From the NCBI GenBank assembly GCA_947624925.1, contig CANQMG010000004.1, positions 1-32,719 of the forward strand: a stretch of DNA of 32,719 nucleotides. The letters are read 5' to 3'. A program made the position numbers and the translations under genes. Below are positions 10,285-21,652 of the stretch, piece after piece (positions within the stretch are counted from its first letter, which is position 1; every line of letters starts with the position of its first letter). The notes beneath the pieces are model-generated. The model searched no databases. It was not told the origin of the DNA and was given only the letters and a program-made list of their open reading frames with translations. Source of the stretch: an uncultured Clostridia bacterium. Its GTDB lineage: Bacteria > Bacillota > Clostridia > TANB77 > CAG-508.

Positions 10285-10941
10285 ATTCCTAACTCCTTTC
10301 TTGGTTTTAATTCTTTATATATTGGTTTTTCTTCATATATCATCGTTTCTAATCCATGTCCTGGATACACTATTGTATCTTCAGGTAAAACAATTAATTT
10401 ATTTGTAATAGAGTCTATAATATTTTCAAAACTTGAAGTCGGTAAATCTGTTCTTCCCCATGTTCCCCTAAACAATGTATCACCAGAAAAAAGAATTTTT
10501 TCTTTTTCACAATATAAACAAGAACTCCCGGCATGTATGTCCTGGTGTATGAATTACCTTTAACTCTATGTTACCAACATGTATTAAATCATTATCATCT
10601 ACTCTTGAATCTGCCTCTAGTTCTATTATTCCCATTCCAATATAATCACCTAAATTTACATCTGGATTATTCAAATTTTCCGCATCATTTCTATGTATTA
10701 ATATTTTTCCTCCTAAATTTTGTTTAACAGCAGTTACAGCTCCAATATGATCTGCATGGCAATGTGTTATATAAATATATTTATTTTTGCATTTTAATAC
10801 ATTTAAAACCATATTTGTTATTATTTCAGTATCACCAGCAGGATCTATTATCATACATTCCTTTTTTTCTTCATCTGCAATTATATAGCAATTAGTTTTC
10901 TCAAAATAATTAGTTTTTATCTTAAGTTTTTTTAATATCAT
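10281..10941 (-). pseudogene. MBL-fold (glyoxalase II-like) hydrolase, apparent single frameshift
   Basis: THCHADHIGA and HTPGHT in ORF 10507..10941; continuation [31 protein letters not shown] in another frame up to 10281. One extra base near 10533. Stop overlaps hisS start (ATGA). Confidence 0.85.
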
Positions 10942-10974
10942 ATTTATATATAATCTCCTTTTAAAAAATAAAAT

Positions 10975-13179
10975 TTATTTTCTACGTTTTACTTCATAAA
11001 CACTATCAACTTTTCTTAATGCCTTTAAAATCTTATTTAATTCCTCAATATTTTGTACATCTACAGTAATCTCAGTAATTGCAATTTTTTCTTTATTTGC
11101 CCTACAATTAATTTCAACAAGTTTTGTTTTCATATTGTTTATTTCTTTAACTATATCTGCTAATAGTCCATTTCTATCATTGGCAAATACTTCTATTTCA
11201 ACAGTATATACAGAATTTTTGGCTTCATCAAACCATTCTACATCAATAATTCTATTTTCTTCTTCTATTAATTCCTTTACATTTACACAATTTTTTCTAT
11301 GTACTGATACTCCTCTTCCCTTTGTAATATAACCTATTATTTCATCTCCTGGAACAGGATTACAACATTTAGAAATTTTAACAAGACAATTATCTATTCC
11401 TTTTACAATAATACCATTATTAGGTTTATTTTTATTAGTCCTTCTATTATTAGCTAGTGCTTCAATTTTTTCTTCTAAATCTACATCTTTATGGTCTTTT
11501 CTATATTCAACTAGCATTCTAGAAATGATTTTAGAAGGTGAAATCGCTCCAAAGCCAATAGCAGAATACATATCATCATTTGATGCATATTTATATCTAT
11601 TAAGTGCAGCATTTATATATTCTTGTTTATATAAATCAGAATAATTTATACCAATTCTTTTAATTTCTTTTTCTAGAATTTCCTTTCCTTTTACAATATT
11701 TTCTTCTCTTTGTTCTTTCTTAAACCATAATTGAATTTTATTTTTAGCTTGACTACTTTTTATAAATTTAAGCCAATCTCTACTAGGTCCTTTTGGGCTA
11801 TCAGATGTTATTATTTCAACAATATCTCCATTTTTTAATTTAGTAACTATAGGCATCATCTTGCTATTTATTTTACATCCTATCATTCTATGTCCAACTT
11901 GTTCATGTATAATATAAGCAAAATCAATAGGTGTGCTTCCTTTAGGTAATACCTTTATATCACCTTTAGGCGTAAAAACATATACTTCGTCTTCAAATAG
12001 CTCCGTTTTTAACGTATTTAAAAATTCTTCTGGATCCTGCATATCTTTTTGCCATTCTAAAGACTCTCTTAGCCATGCAAGTTTATCATCTGTTACAACA
12101 ACATTAGATTTTTCATTTTTATTTGCTTCTTTGTATGCCCAATGTGCTGCAATACCAAATTCAGCAACTCTATGCATATCAAATGTACGAATCTGTACTT
12201 CAAAGGGTGTTCCTTTTGGACCAATTAAAGTTGTATGTAAAGATTGATACATATTTGCTTTTGGAACAGATATATAATCTTTAAATCTTCCTGGCATTGG
12301 ATTATATAATTCATGTACTATTCCAAGAGCAGCATAACAATCTTTTACAGAATTTACAATAATTCTCATTGCAAATAAATCATATATTTGGTCCAAAGTT
12401 TTATTATCTCTTTTCATTTTTCTATATATACTATATAAATGTTTTGCACGTCCTGAAACTTCTGCATCAATATGCTGTTCTTTTAATTTCTGTCTAATTT
12501 CATCCATTATATTTTCTATAAATTTAAGTCTTTCATCTCTTTTTTTATCTAATCCTTCAACAATTTCTCTATATTCTTCTGGATATAGATACTTAAAAGA
12601 CAAATCTTCAAGTTCCCATTTTAAAGAATACATACCTAATCTGTTTGCAAGAGGAGCATACAAATCCATTGTTTCCTTTGCATTAGCAATTTGTCTATCT
12701 CTAGTTAAAAACTTTAGTGTTCTCATATTATGAAGTCTATCTGCAAGCTTTATAAGAATTACTCTAATGTCCTTTCCCATAGCTAAAAACATTTTTCTAT
12801 AGCCCTCTACTTGTTGTTCTTGCTCACTTGTATATTGTAGCTTACCTAATTTTGTAACTCCCTCTACCATTGATGCAATCTCTTCACTAAATTCTCTTGC
12901 AATATCTTCATGAGTTACATCTGTATCTTCTACTAAATCATGTAATAAAGCTGCACAAATTGTTGCATCATCTAATTCTATATTTGCTAATATATATGCT
13001 ACTTGCAATGGATGTATAATATATGGCTCACCAGATTTTCTAAGTTGATTTCCATGATGAGTATTTGCATAATTATATGCTTTTAATATTAAATTTGTAT
13101 TTGATTTTTTATTATTTTTTTTCATCACATCCAAAATATCATCAATTTGGACTTCTTTTACTTTTGACATATTACTCAC
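10975..13179 (-). CDS. relA: Bifunctional (p)ppGpp synthetase/hydrolase (RelA/SpoT family)
   Basis: 734 aa; HD domain (LLHDLVEDT), synthetase region, TGS domain (VYVFTPKGDIKVLPKGSTPIDFAY) and C-terminal ACT. Confidence 0.96.
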   Translation of the reverse strand: MSNMSKVKEVQIDDILDVMKKNNKKSNTNLILKAYNYANTHHGNQLRKSGEPYIIHPLQVAYILANIELDDATICAALLHDLVEDTDVTHEDIAREFSEEIASMVEGVTKLGKLQYTSEQEQQVEGYRKMFLAMGKDIRVILIKLADRLHNMRTLKFLTRDRQIANAKETMDLYAPLANRLGMYSLKWELEDLSFKYLYPEEYREIVEGLDKKRDERLKFIENIMDEIRQKLKEQHIDAEVSGRAKHLYSIYRKMKRDNKTLDQIYDLFAMRIIVNSVKDCYAALGIVHELYNPMPGRFKDYISVPKANMYQSLHTTLIGPKGTPFEVQIRTFDMHRVAEFGIAAHWAYKEANKNEKSNVVVTDDKLAWLRESLEWQKDMQDPEEFLNTLKTELFEDEVYVFTPKGDIKVLPKGSTPIDFAYIIHEQVGHRMIGCKINSKMMPIVTKLKNGDIVEIITSDSPKGPSRDWLKFIKSSQAKNKIQLWFKKEQREENIVKGKEILEKEIKRIGINYSDLYKQEYINAALNRYKYASNDDMYSAIGFGAISPSKIISRMLVEYRKDHKDVDLEEKIEALANNRRTNKNKPNNGIIVKGIDNCLVKISKCCNPVPGDEIIGYITKGRGVSVHRKNCVNVKELIEEENRIIDVEWFDEAKNSVYTVEIEVFANDRNGLLADIVKEINNMKTKLVEINCRANKEKIAITEITVDVQNIEELNKILKALRKVDSVYEVKRRK

Positions 13180-13185
13180 CTTTAA

Positions 13186-14910
13186 TTATATTGATTTCAT
13201 AATATCTTTTAAATTAAATTGTATTATGTTATTTCCATTGAAATTATTTATTTCTAAAGTTCCAACAATATCAATTTTATCTCCTATTCGATATTGATCT
13301 ACTAAATGTCCCATATTAAATCCTATAGCATTTACTATATTATTCTTATTTTCTTCTTTTAAGGTTAGTTTCAAATGTTTTCCTTCTGTTAGTGCTCTTA
13401 TTGAATCAATTTTTAAATGCTTGTATGAAAATAAAGGACATTTATTTCCTTCTCCAAATGGTTCTAATAATTTTAATTGCTCAATGTTTTCTATAGTTAA
13501 AATTTTATCAGTAATGTTTTTGTCTATATTTATAATAGGTACAATATCCTTTACATCTGCATTTTCTACTTCTTTTTCAAAACTTTTTTTAAATGAATCA
13601 AAATTAGATTTTTTAACACTAAGGCCTATTGCCATTTCGTGTCCACCATATTTTTCTAAGTACATACTTGAATTGCATAAAGCCTTGTGAAGGTCGAAGC
13701 CTGGTACACTTCTTCCTGAACCTTTTCCATCTTCTTCTGAAAAACAAACAAGAATACTTGGCTTAAAATATAGTTCTGTTATTTTCGATGCTACAATTCC
13801 TATAACTCCATGATGCCAATTATCTCCAGAAAGAACTATACAATCCTTTTTATCTAAATTTTCTTTTTTTATCATTTCTAAAGCATCCTCAAATATTCTT
13901 TTTTCTATTTCTTGTCTATTTTTATTATATAAATTCAAATTATCAGTTAGTCTTTTAGCTTCTCCTAAATCAGTTGTTAAAAATAGTTCTAATGCCTCAT
14001 CTGCATGTCCCATTCTTCCACATGCATTTATTCTAGGCGCTATTCCAAAAGAAATACTAGAAGAATCTATTTTTGCATAACCAACACTACTTAATAATAC
14101 TTGCAAGCCAATGTTTTTGGTTACATTTATTAATTTTAATCCTAATTTTGTTATTACTCTATTTTCATCAACCAAAGGAACTATATCTGAAATAGTGCCA
14201 ATACATACTAAATCTAAAAATTTTAAGTACTCTTTTTCATCAAGTCCTAAATTTATTGATATAGCTTGTATTAATTTAAAAACAACTCCAACTCCTGCAA
14301 GCTGTGAAAATGGATAATCACTTGTTTTAATTTTAGGATCTATAACTGCAATCCCATTTGGAAGTTCATCTAATGGTTCATGATGATCAGTTACAATTGT
14401 TTCTATTCCTAAACTATTTGCAAATTCTATTTCATCTAGTCCAGAAATTCCACAATCTACAGTTATCATTAATTTATATCCTAACTCGTGGATTTCTTTA
14501 ATAGCATCATAATTCAATCCATAACCTTCTTCTAATCTATTAGGAATATATGGTTTAACTTTTAATCCTCTTTGCTCTAAATATTTCTTTAAAACAGCTA
14601 TGCTTGTTATTCCATCTACATCATAATCTCCATATATTATTATATCTTCTTTATTTTCTATTGCTATTTTTATTCTATCTACAGCTTTTTTCATATCTGG
14701 TAATAAAAAAGGGTCATAAAAATCGTTTCTTGTAGGATATAAAAACTTTCTAATATCATCATCTTTTTTTATATTTCTATTTACTAAAACGGTAGCTATT
14801 AATTCATTTAAATTAAAATCTTTCTCTATTCTTTCTATATCATTTATATCTGATTCATAATACTCCCATTTTTTATTCATACAAATTCTCCTAAAATAAA
14901 CATTTAACAA
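13186..14910 (-). CDS. recJ: Single-stranded-DNA-specific exonuclease RecJ
   Basis: 574 aa; DHH motifs IIYGDYDVDGITS, VTDHHEP and GHEMAIGLSV. Confidence 0.95.
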   Translation of the reverse strand: MLNVYFRRICMNKKWEYYESDINDIERIEKDFNLNELIATVLVNRNIKKDDDIRKFLYPTRNDFYDPFLLPDMKKAVDRIKIAIENKEDIIIYGDYDVDGITSIAVLKKYLEQRGLKVKPYIPNRLEEGYGLNYDAIKEIHELGYKLMITVDCGISGLDEIEFANSLGIETIVTDHHEPLDELPNGIAVIDPKIKTSDYPFSQLAGVGVVFKLIQAISINLGLDEKEYLKFLDLVCIGTISDIVPLVDENRVITKLGLKLINVTKNIGLQVLLSSVGYAKIDSSSISFGIAPRINACGRMGHADEALELFLTTDLGEAKRLTDNLNLYNKNRQEIEKRIFEDALEMIKKENLDKKDCIVLSGDNWHHGVIGIVASKITELYFKPSILVCFSEEDGKGSGRSVPGFDLHKALCNSSMYLEKYGGHEMAIGLSVKKSNFDSFKKSFEKEVENADVKDIVPIINIDKNITDKILTIENIEQLKLLEPFGEGNKCPLFSYKHLKIDSIRALTEGKHLKLTLKEENKNNIVNAIGFNMGHLVDQYRIGDKIDIVGTLEINNFNGNNIIQFNLKDIMKSI

Positions 14911-15004
14911 TATTTTACAACAATTACTATTTTTTTACAATACAAATAAAAAGAAAATTTTTAAAGAATGTTTTTATTTCTATATATTTTCATATAAGAA
15001 TACA

Positions 15005-15037
15005 CAAAAACGACTATCAATTATAATAGCCGTTTTG
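15005..15037 (-). terminator. Candidate terminator downstream of fmt
   Basis: AAAACGxCTAT-loop-ATAGxCGTTTT inverted repeat between fmt stop and recJ start. Confidence 0.55.
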
Positions 15038-15063
15038 TTATTTATATCAAAAACATTACATTT

Positions 15064-16032
15064 TCAATTTAATATTTCTCCTTCTTCTATCTTATTTCCT
15101 CTTAGGTAATCTTTTATATTCATTTTTTTTGAATTTTCACCTTGAATTTCTTCTACACTTATAATTCCATTTTTTGTCTTAATATATAAACCTCTTTTAT
15201 CATTAGAAATTAATACCTGACCGTTTTGTTTGTTTTTCAGTTCTACATTTGGCATAAACACATAAAAATCTTCTTCAGTTATATTAGTAACTTTCCACAA
15301 CTTTATTTTTTTATCATTTAAAAATGTGTAAGCACCCATAATTGGATTTAGACCTCTTACTAAATTTTTTATTTCATTAGCATTTTTATTCCAGTCTATT
15401 TTAGCCATTTCTTTATTAAGCATTGGAGCCAATGTAAATTCAGATGGTTGTTTTTCTCTTGGAGCATTGCCTTCTTCAATTAATTTCATTGTTTTAACTA
15501 AAGTCTGTGCACCTATCTTTGATAATCTTTGCCATAATTCTCCTGTTGTTTCATCTTCACCAATGGTTACTTCTTCTCTTAAAATCATATCACCTGTGTC
15601 CATACCTTCATCCATATACATAGTTGTTATACCAGTAATATTTTCGCCATTTATAACTGCCCATTGAATTGGTGCAGCCCCTCTGTATTTTGGAAGTAAT
15701 GATCCATGCACATTAATAGAACCATATTTAGGAATATCTAACAATTCTTTAGGTAATATCTTTCCATATGCTACTACACAAATTACATCTGGATTTAAGT
15801 ATTTAATTTCATTTATAAATTCTATATTATTTCTAACCTTTAAAGGTTGGAATATTCTAAGATTTTTATCTATGGCAAATTCTTTAACTGGAGATATATC
15901 TAATTTCATCCCTCTACCTTTTGGTTTATCTGGATTTGTTACAACTCCAATTATATCATATTTCTCGTTATATAATGCCTCTAGAGATTCTTTAGCAAAA
16001 TCAGGTGTGCCCATAAATAATATTTTTAGCAT
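15064..16032 (-). CDS. fmt: Methionyl-tRNA formyltransferase
   Basis: 322 aa; ILFMGTPDFAKESLEAL and NVHGSLLPKYRGAAPIQWAVINGE. Confidence 0.97.
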   Translation of the reverse strand: MLKILFMGTPDFAKESLEALYNEKYDIIGVVTNPDKPKGRGMKLDISPVKEFAIDKNLRIFQPLKVRNNIEFINEIKYLNPDVICVVAYGKILPKELLDIPKYGSINVHGSLLPKYRGAAPIQWAVINGENITGITTMYMDEGMDTGDMILREEVTIGEDETTGELWQRLSKIGAQTLVKTMKLIEEGNAPREKQPSEFTLAPMLNKEMAKIDWNKNANEIKNLVRGLNPIMGAYTFLNDKKIKLWKVTNITEEDFYVFMPNVELKNKQNGQVLISNDKRGLYIKTKNGIISVEEIQGENSKKMNIKDYLRGNKIEEGEILN

Positions 16033-16085
16033 CTATACCTCCTTAAAATTATGAAGTAATTTTATTATTTACTATTCATCATTTA

Positions 16086-16577
16086 TTATTTATTGTTTTT
16101 CTCCTCTGGTTGTACATATTCAAGTGTTCCAGGAATAATTTTATCTATAAAAACTATACCATTTAGATGATCTATTTCGTGGCATAAGGCTTGTGCTAAT
16201 AAATCCTTTGCTTTAATTTTAACCTTTTGTCCAATTTCATTAAAACCCTCAACTATAACTTCTTCTGGTCTTATTACTTTTGCAAATTTGTTTGGAAAAC
16301 TCAAGCAGCCTTCTTCAACCTCTTTTTCTCCCTTTTGCTTTATTATAACTGGATTTATTAATTTAATTATTGGTGTTTTTTCATCATATATATCAATAAC
16401 TAATATTCTTTTAAGAACACCAACTTGTACAGCTGCTAAGCCAACACCTTCATATTTATGCATAGTTTCAACCATATCATCTATAAGTGTTCTTATCTTG
16501 TCATCGATTTGCGTTACTTCTTTGGACTTTTTTCTTAATATTTCGTCCCCTTCTTCTCTTATAGTTCTTAGTGCCAT
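16086..16577 (-). CDS. def: Peptide deformylase
   Basis: 163 aa; GVGLAAVQVG, EEGCLSFP and LCHEIDHLNG motifs. Confidence 0.97.
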   Translation of the reverse strand: MALRTIREEGDEILRKKSKEVTQIDDKIRTLIDDMVETMHKYEGVGLAAVQVGVLKRILVIDIYDEKTPIIKLINPVIIKQKGEKEVEEGCLSFPNKFAKVIRPEEVIVEGFNEIGQKVKIKAKDLLAQALCHEIDHLNGIVFIDKIIPGTLEYVQPEEKNNK

Positions 16578-16600
16578 ATTTCCCCCTTATTATTTTAAAA

Positions 16601-18838
16601 CTAACTCATATTGCTTGGATTTGTATCTACATAATATTTTGTATTTTTAAATTTAATGTTTTCTAGAGAGTTGTTTATTGCCTGAATTAAGGAATTTGTA
16701 ATTTTTCCTTTTGCAACTATTCTCCATCTATATTTATTTTTTATTTTGTTTATTGGTGCAGGTAATGGTTTATAGAGTTTAACATTAATTTTATTGTATT
16801 CTATATTTTTAAGCAATTCTTTATAAATTTTATATGATATATTTTTTACATTTTCTTCTTGAACATCACTTACAACAATATTTATTATATCGCAAAAAGG
16901 CGGATAATTCAATTGTTTTCTTAAATATATTTCTGTTTCATAAAATTTATCATAATTTTGCTCTTTTGCACAATTTATACTAAAATCATCTGGATTATAT
17001 GTTTGTATGATAACTTTTCCAGGTAAATTTTCTCTCCCCGCTCTTCCTGCTACTTGGGTTAAGATTTGAAAAGTTCTTTCTTGTGCTCTATAATCTTCTA
17101 CTTGCAGGCTTGAATCTGCAGCTATAACACCCACTAAAGTAACATTTGGAAAGTGATGTCCTTTAACTACCATCTGAGTTCCTATTAATATATCAACATT
17201 TTCATTTTTAAATTTATTTAATATTTCCTCATGTGAATTTTTTTTACTAACTGTATCTACATCCATTCTTATAGTAGATGCATTAGGAAATAGCTTATTT
17301 ATTTCAGTTTCTAACTTTTGTGTTCCTGAGCCAAAATATTTTATATTTTTACTATTACATTCTGGGCATACAGTAAGATTTTTTTGCTCATATCCACAAT
17401 AATGACATTTTAGCTTATTTTCCTTTAAATGATATGTCATAGTTATATTGCAATTCTTACATTTTACAGTATACCCACATTCTCTACACATAACAAAAGT
17501 AGAAAAACCTCTTCTATTTAAAAATAAGATTGTTTGTTTTTTATTTTTTATATTCTCTTCTATTAATTCATATAATCTAGTACTAATAATAGATTTATTT
17601 CCATTTATCAGCTCTTTTCTTAAATCAATAATCTCTACATCTGGAAGATTTGAATTATTTGCTCTATTAGTTAATTTTAATAATTCTATTTCTCCTTTTT
17701 CTGCCATATAAAAACTAGATATGTCTGGCGTTGCACTACCTAATAATAAAGGAGCATTATTTATTTTACATATATATTTTGCAAGTTCTTTTGCATTGTA
17801 TCTAGGAGACATATCTGATTTATATGATGAATCATGTTCCTCATCAATAATTATTAATCCCAAATTTGATATTGGTGCAAATATTGCAGACCTTGCTCCT
17901 ATTATAATTTTACATTCTCCACTTTTTATTTTTCTCCATTGGTCATATCTTTCTCCTATAGATAATTTACTATGTAAAACTGCAATTTTTTCTTTTCCAA
18001 ATCTTGCAATAAATCTTTCGACCATTTGAGGAGTTAAAGAAATCTCTGGAACAAGCATTATTGCTGTCTTATCTTTTTTTAAAACTTCTCCTATTAACTG
18101 CAAATATACTTCTGTTTTTCCAGAACCTGTTACTCCATAAAGTAAAAACTCCTTGAAATTTTCTTTTATTATTTCAGCTTTAACTTTATCAAATGCAATT
18201 TGTTGTTCATTATTTAAAATTAAATTCGTAGTCTTTTTTATATTTTTATTAGAAAATGGATCTCTTTCCACCTCTTTTTCTACAATCTCTATATATTCTT
18301 TTTTTTCTAATGCTTTTATAACAGCATTTGATGTATCTGTATACAATTCTAAGTCAGATTTAGATATTCCGTCATTATCAATTAAGAAATTTAATACTCT
18401 TAATTGTTTATCAGATTTTATTATATTATTTTCTATATCTTCTTTTATATCTTCAATATCTTGTTTTAAATAAATAAAATTTAACTTTTTTTCTTTTACT
18501 CTATTATCTTGAACTTTAGATAGTGTACCTGGTGGCAACATTAATTTTATACAATCTGATATATTACAAAAATATCTTTTAGCCATTAAAATTGCGAGCT
18601 CAATATTTTCTTTAGTTAGGTTTATACCATCTTCAATTTTTTGTATATCTTTTAACTCATAATCAGAAGTTTCTTTAAATCCTATAACAAATCCTTCTTC
18701 TAATTCCTTTTTTTTGCCAAAAGGAATTAGCACTCTATCTCCAACACAAATAGTACCAACTAAACTAGTTGGTACGTTATAGTCAAATATTTTGTTTATA
18801 TTTTTTACATTACTATTAATTATTATTTGTGCTACCAT
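16601..18838 (-). CDS. priA: Primosomal protein N' (PriA helicase)
   Basis: 745 aa; GVTGSGKTEVYLQ, DEEHDSSYKSD, zinc-binding CRECGYTVKCKNC and RAGRENLPG. Confidence 0.96.
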   Translation of the reverse strand: MVAQIIINSNVKNINKIFDYNVPTSLVGTICVGDRVLIPFGKKKELEEGFVIGFKETSDYELKDIQKIEDGINLTKENIELAILMAKRYFCNISDCIKLMLPPGTLSKVQDNRVKEKKLNFIYLKQDIEDIKEDIENNIIKSDKQLRVLNFLIDNDGISKSDLELYTDTSNAVIKALEKKEYIEIVEKEVERDPFSNKNIKKTTNLILNNEQQIAFDKVKAEIIKENFKEFLLYGVTGSGKTEVYLQLIGEVLKKDKTAIMLVPEISLTPQMVERFIARFGKEKIAVLHSKLSIGERYDQWRKIKSGECKIIIGARSAIFAPISNLGLIIIDEEHDSSYKSDMSPRYNAKELAKYICKINNAPLLLGSATPDISSFYMAEKGEIELLKLTNRANNSNLPDVEIIDLRKELINGNKSIISTRLYELIEENIKNKKQTILFLNRRGFSTFVMCRECGYTVKCKNCNITMTYHLKENKLKCHYCGYEQKNLTVCPECNSKNIKYFGSGTQKLETEINKLFPNASTIRMDVDTVSKKNSHEEILNKFKNENVDILIGTQMVVKGHHFPNVTLVGVIAADSSLQVEDYRAQERTFQILTQVAGRAGRENLPGKVIIQTYNPDDFSINCAKEQNYDKFYETEIYLRKQLNYPPFCDIINIVVSDVQEENVKNISYKIYKELLKNIEYNKINVKLYKPLPAPINKIKNKYRWRIVAKGKITNSLIQAINNSLENIKFKNTKYYVDTNPSNMS

Positions 18839-18861
18839 CTTTATTCCTTATGGTTATATAT

Positions 18862-19203
18862 TTATACTTCCTTCCAAAACCAATCTAAACTGTTATCTAT
18901 GCTCTTTTTATTTTTTGTTTTTGTTTCTATGTCGTCAACCCATAAATATGCAAAATATGATAAGAAAACATATATACAATCATATATTATTCCTGATGTA
19001 AGTATTAATTTTGCTTCATCACTTGCATTAGGCAAAACTAACAATTGAACTGTATGAATTACCAATAATATTAAAAATAGAAATAATGGAATTGCAGGTA
19101 ATATGCTTTTCTTAAATTCTTTTCCTAATATTATAAATAATGCAACAATTAACAATCCCATTAATACAATTAATGGATCAGAAAAATCTAGTATATATAA
19201 CAT
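18862..19203 (-). CDS. Small multi-pass membrane protein of unknown function
   Basis: 113 aa, several hydrophobic segments, positioned between glmM and priA on the same strand with short gaps and a GGAGG upstream. Confidence 0.7.
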   Translation of the reverse strand: MLYILDFSDPLIVLMGLLIVALFIILGKEFKKSILPAIPLFLFLILLVIHTVQLLVLPNASDEAKLILTSGIIYDCIYVFLSYFAYLWVDDIETKTKNKKSIDNSLDWFWKEV

Positions 19204-19219
19204 ATTTAAACTCCTCCTT

Positions 19220-20584
19220 TTATTTTAAATTTTTTTCTATTAATTCAGCAAGTGCTTTTGCTTTTTTGCTGATATAATCTTTATCTTTGCCTTCTATCAT
19301 AACTCTTACTAATGGTTCTGTGCCAGAAGGTCTAATTAGTACTCTACCATCATCTTTAAATTCATTTTCTAGTTCTTTTATCATTTCTTTTATCTTTATA
19401 TTTTCCTCATAAGTGTATTTTTTACTATTATCTACTTTTGCATTTTCTAAAACTTGCGGATATATATTTATAATATCACATATTTTTGATGCATTAATAT
19501 TTTTTTCTAATAAAATTTTAATCATCATTAATGAAGTTAATATTCCATCACCAGCTGGATTGTAGTCTAATAATATTATATGACCAGATTGCTCGCCACC
19601 TAAATTATAGCCATTTTTAAGCATTTCTTCTAATACATATCTATCTCCGACTTTTGTTTGAACAAAATTTATGCCATTTTCTTGTGAATATTTATTTAAT
19701 CCAAGATTACTCATTACTGTTGCAACTATTGTATTTTTATTTAGTTTATTTTTTTCTTTAAGATATTTTGAAAATACAGCTAAAATTTTATCACCATCTA
19801 TCTCATTTCCAAGTTCATCTATTAGAAGGCATCTATCGCCATCTCCATCATATGCAATTCCTAAACTAAGTTTATTATCTACTACAAATTTTTTTATTTG
19901 TTCTAGATGTGTAGAACCACAATTTTGATTTATATTTATTCCATCTGGATTGTTATTTATTATTTTATAATTAATACCTAAATTTGTAAATATTTTTTCG
20001 GCAATTTTATATGTTGCCCCATTTGCTGTATCTATTCCAACAATAAATTCTTTTTTATTATTTTTATTTATATCATCTTTAAAATTGTTTTCAAAAAATT
20101 TTACGTACTCGTTAATATATTCTTCTTTAATTTCAGATACACCAATTTTATGGCTTTCTGCAGTTAATTTTTCTATTTCTCCCGAATCTATTATTTCTTC
20201 TATTTCTTCTTCTAGTTCATCTGGAATTTTCATTCCCTTATTGCTAAAATATTTAATTCCATTAAATTCAAATGTATTATGTGATGCAGATATTACTACA
20301 CTTGCATCAGCATTCATTTTTTTTGTTAGATATGCAACTGCTGGTGTTGGAATTACTCCAAGTAATTTAACATTCGCTCCATAACTTAAAAATCCGGCAG
20401 TCATTGCACTTTCAATTAATGTGCCTGATATTCTTGTATCTCTACCAATTAGTATTGTTGGTGTATGATTAGTATGCTTAGAAAGTACATATGCACCTGC
20501 TTTTGCAACTTTATATACAAGCTCCGGAGATAACTCGGTATTTGCAATTCTTCTTATGCCATCTGTGCCAAAATATTTTCTCAT
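19220..20584 (-). CDS. glmM: Phosphoglucosamine mutase
   Basis: 454 aa; KYFGTDGIRRIAN, SASHN active-site loop, DGDGDRCLLID and RPSGTEPLVRVM. Confidence 0.97.
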   Translation of the reverse strand: MRKYFGTDGIRRIANTELSPELVYKVAKAGAYVLSKHTNHTPTILIGRDTRISGTLIESAMTAGFLSYGANVKLLGVIPTPAVAYLTKKMNADASVVISASHNTFEFNGIKYFSNKGMKIPDELEEEIEEIIDSGEIEKLTAESHKIGVSEIKEEYINEYVKFFENNFKDDINKNNKKEFIVGIDTANGATYKIAEKIFTNLGINYKIINNNPDGININQNCGSTHLEQIKKFVVDNKLSLGIAYDGDGDRCLLIDELGNEIDGDKILAVFSKYLKEKNKLNKNTIVATVMSNLGLNKYSQENGINFVQTKVGDRYVLEEMLKNGYNLGGEQSGHIILLDYNPAGDGILTSLMMIKILLEKNINASKICDIINIYPQVLENAKVDNSKKYTYEENIKIKEMIKELENEFKDDGRVLIRPSGTEPLVRVMIEGKDKDYISKKAKALAELIEKNLK

Positions 20585-20766
20585 TTTTTTCCCTCCAATA
20601 TGTATTATATATATAATTTATTATTTTTGGCAATACATTTTTACAATTTTTTTAAATGTAACATAATTGTAATATTTTTTTAACTCTTTTCTATTGAATA
20701 AAAACAATTTTTGATATAGTATATAAGTAATATTGTTTATTTTTACAAAGGAGGACATTTATAGAT

Positions 20767-21639
20767 ATGCCTAAATCTACAGAAGATATAAATAAAGAAG
20801 AAAAAAATTCAAAAAAATCTACAAAAACTAAGACATCTACAAGAACATCTACTAAAACATCAAAAACTGTCAAGACTAATAAATCAGAAACAAATAAAAC
20901 TACAACTAAATCTAAAACCAGTAGTAAAAAAGCTACAGCAAGCACAAAAAGTAAAACAAAAAGCAAGACAAATAATAATGGCACTTCTATATCAAAAAAT
21001 AAAACTTCTAGTAAATCTTCATCTAAAAAAAATAAATCTATTAAATCTGGTAATATAAAAAATACTAATGCTTTTTTACCTGAATATTATGATTTACCTT
21101 ATAGGTATAATCAAACAGTTGTAAAAATATTGGCTCAAACGCCTAAAATGTTATTTATATATTGGGATATTTCAGATGAGGATAGAAAAAGTTTTGAATT
21201 AAAATATGGTGATAATTTCTTTTCCGAGACAAAACCTGTTTTATTGGTACATAATTTAGATATGAATTACACTTTTGAAGTTGAAATAAATGATTTTGCT
21301 AATAGCTGGTATTTAAAAATTAATGATGCGGATAGTAAATATACTATTGAACTTGGTAGACGACCAATTTATAAAAATAATAATTATAATACAAATTATT
21401 TTTATATTTCTTCTTCTAATATTATAGAAACTCCTAATGATCATATATTAATTGAGAAATTAAAATCGCCTATTATGTTCAAAAATGTTAAAAGCGGATA
21501 TATTTATAACAAAGATATTGGAAGTTTATCTTTAATTTCAATTAATAATTTGTATAAAAAAATGTATAAAGATGATATTTTAAATGAATTTAATAAATGT
21601 ATTATAAAAAATCCATCTTCATCATCTTTCTTCAAATAA
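20767..21639 (+). CDS. DUF4912-type protein with long Lys/Ser/Thr-rich N-terminal tail
   Basis: AAAGGAGG RBS; basic low-complexity tail, then LPYRYNQTVVKILAQTPKMLFIYWDISDEDRKSF..., which matches DUF4912 as I recall it. Confidence 0.75.
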   Translation: MPKSTEDINKEEKNSKKSTKTKTSTRTSTKTSKTVKTNKSETNKTTTKSKTSSKKATASTKSKTKSKTNNNGTSISKNKTSSKSSSKKNKSIKSGNIKNTNAFLPEYYDLPYRYNQTVVKILAQTPKMLFIYWDISDEDRKSFELKYGDNFFSETKPVLLVHNLDMNYTFEVEINDFANSWYLKINDADSKYTIELGRRPIYKNNNYNTNYFYISSSNIIETPNDHILIEKLKSPIMFKNVKSGYIYNKDIGSLSLISINNLYKKMYKDDILNEFNKCIIKNPSSSSFFK

Positions 21640-21652
21640 ATCTGGAGGTTTT

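Noticed and set aside
10281-10941. Two separate genes for the MBL hydrolase halves
   Set aside because: The halves join exactly at a conserved motif after removing one base, so one frameshifted gene is the simpler reading.
20691-20984. Hydrophobic 97-aa minus-strand ORF opposite the DUF4912 N-terminus
   Set aside because: It is the antisense of a Lys/Thr/Ser low-complexity coding tract; such ORFs arise automatically and no RBS is seen.
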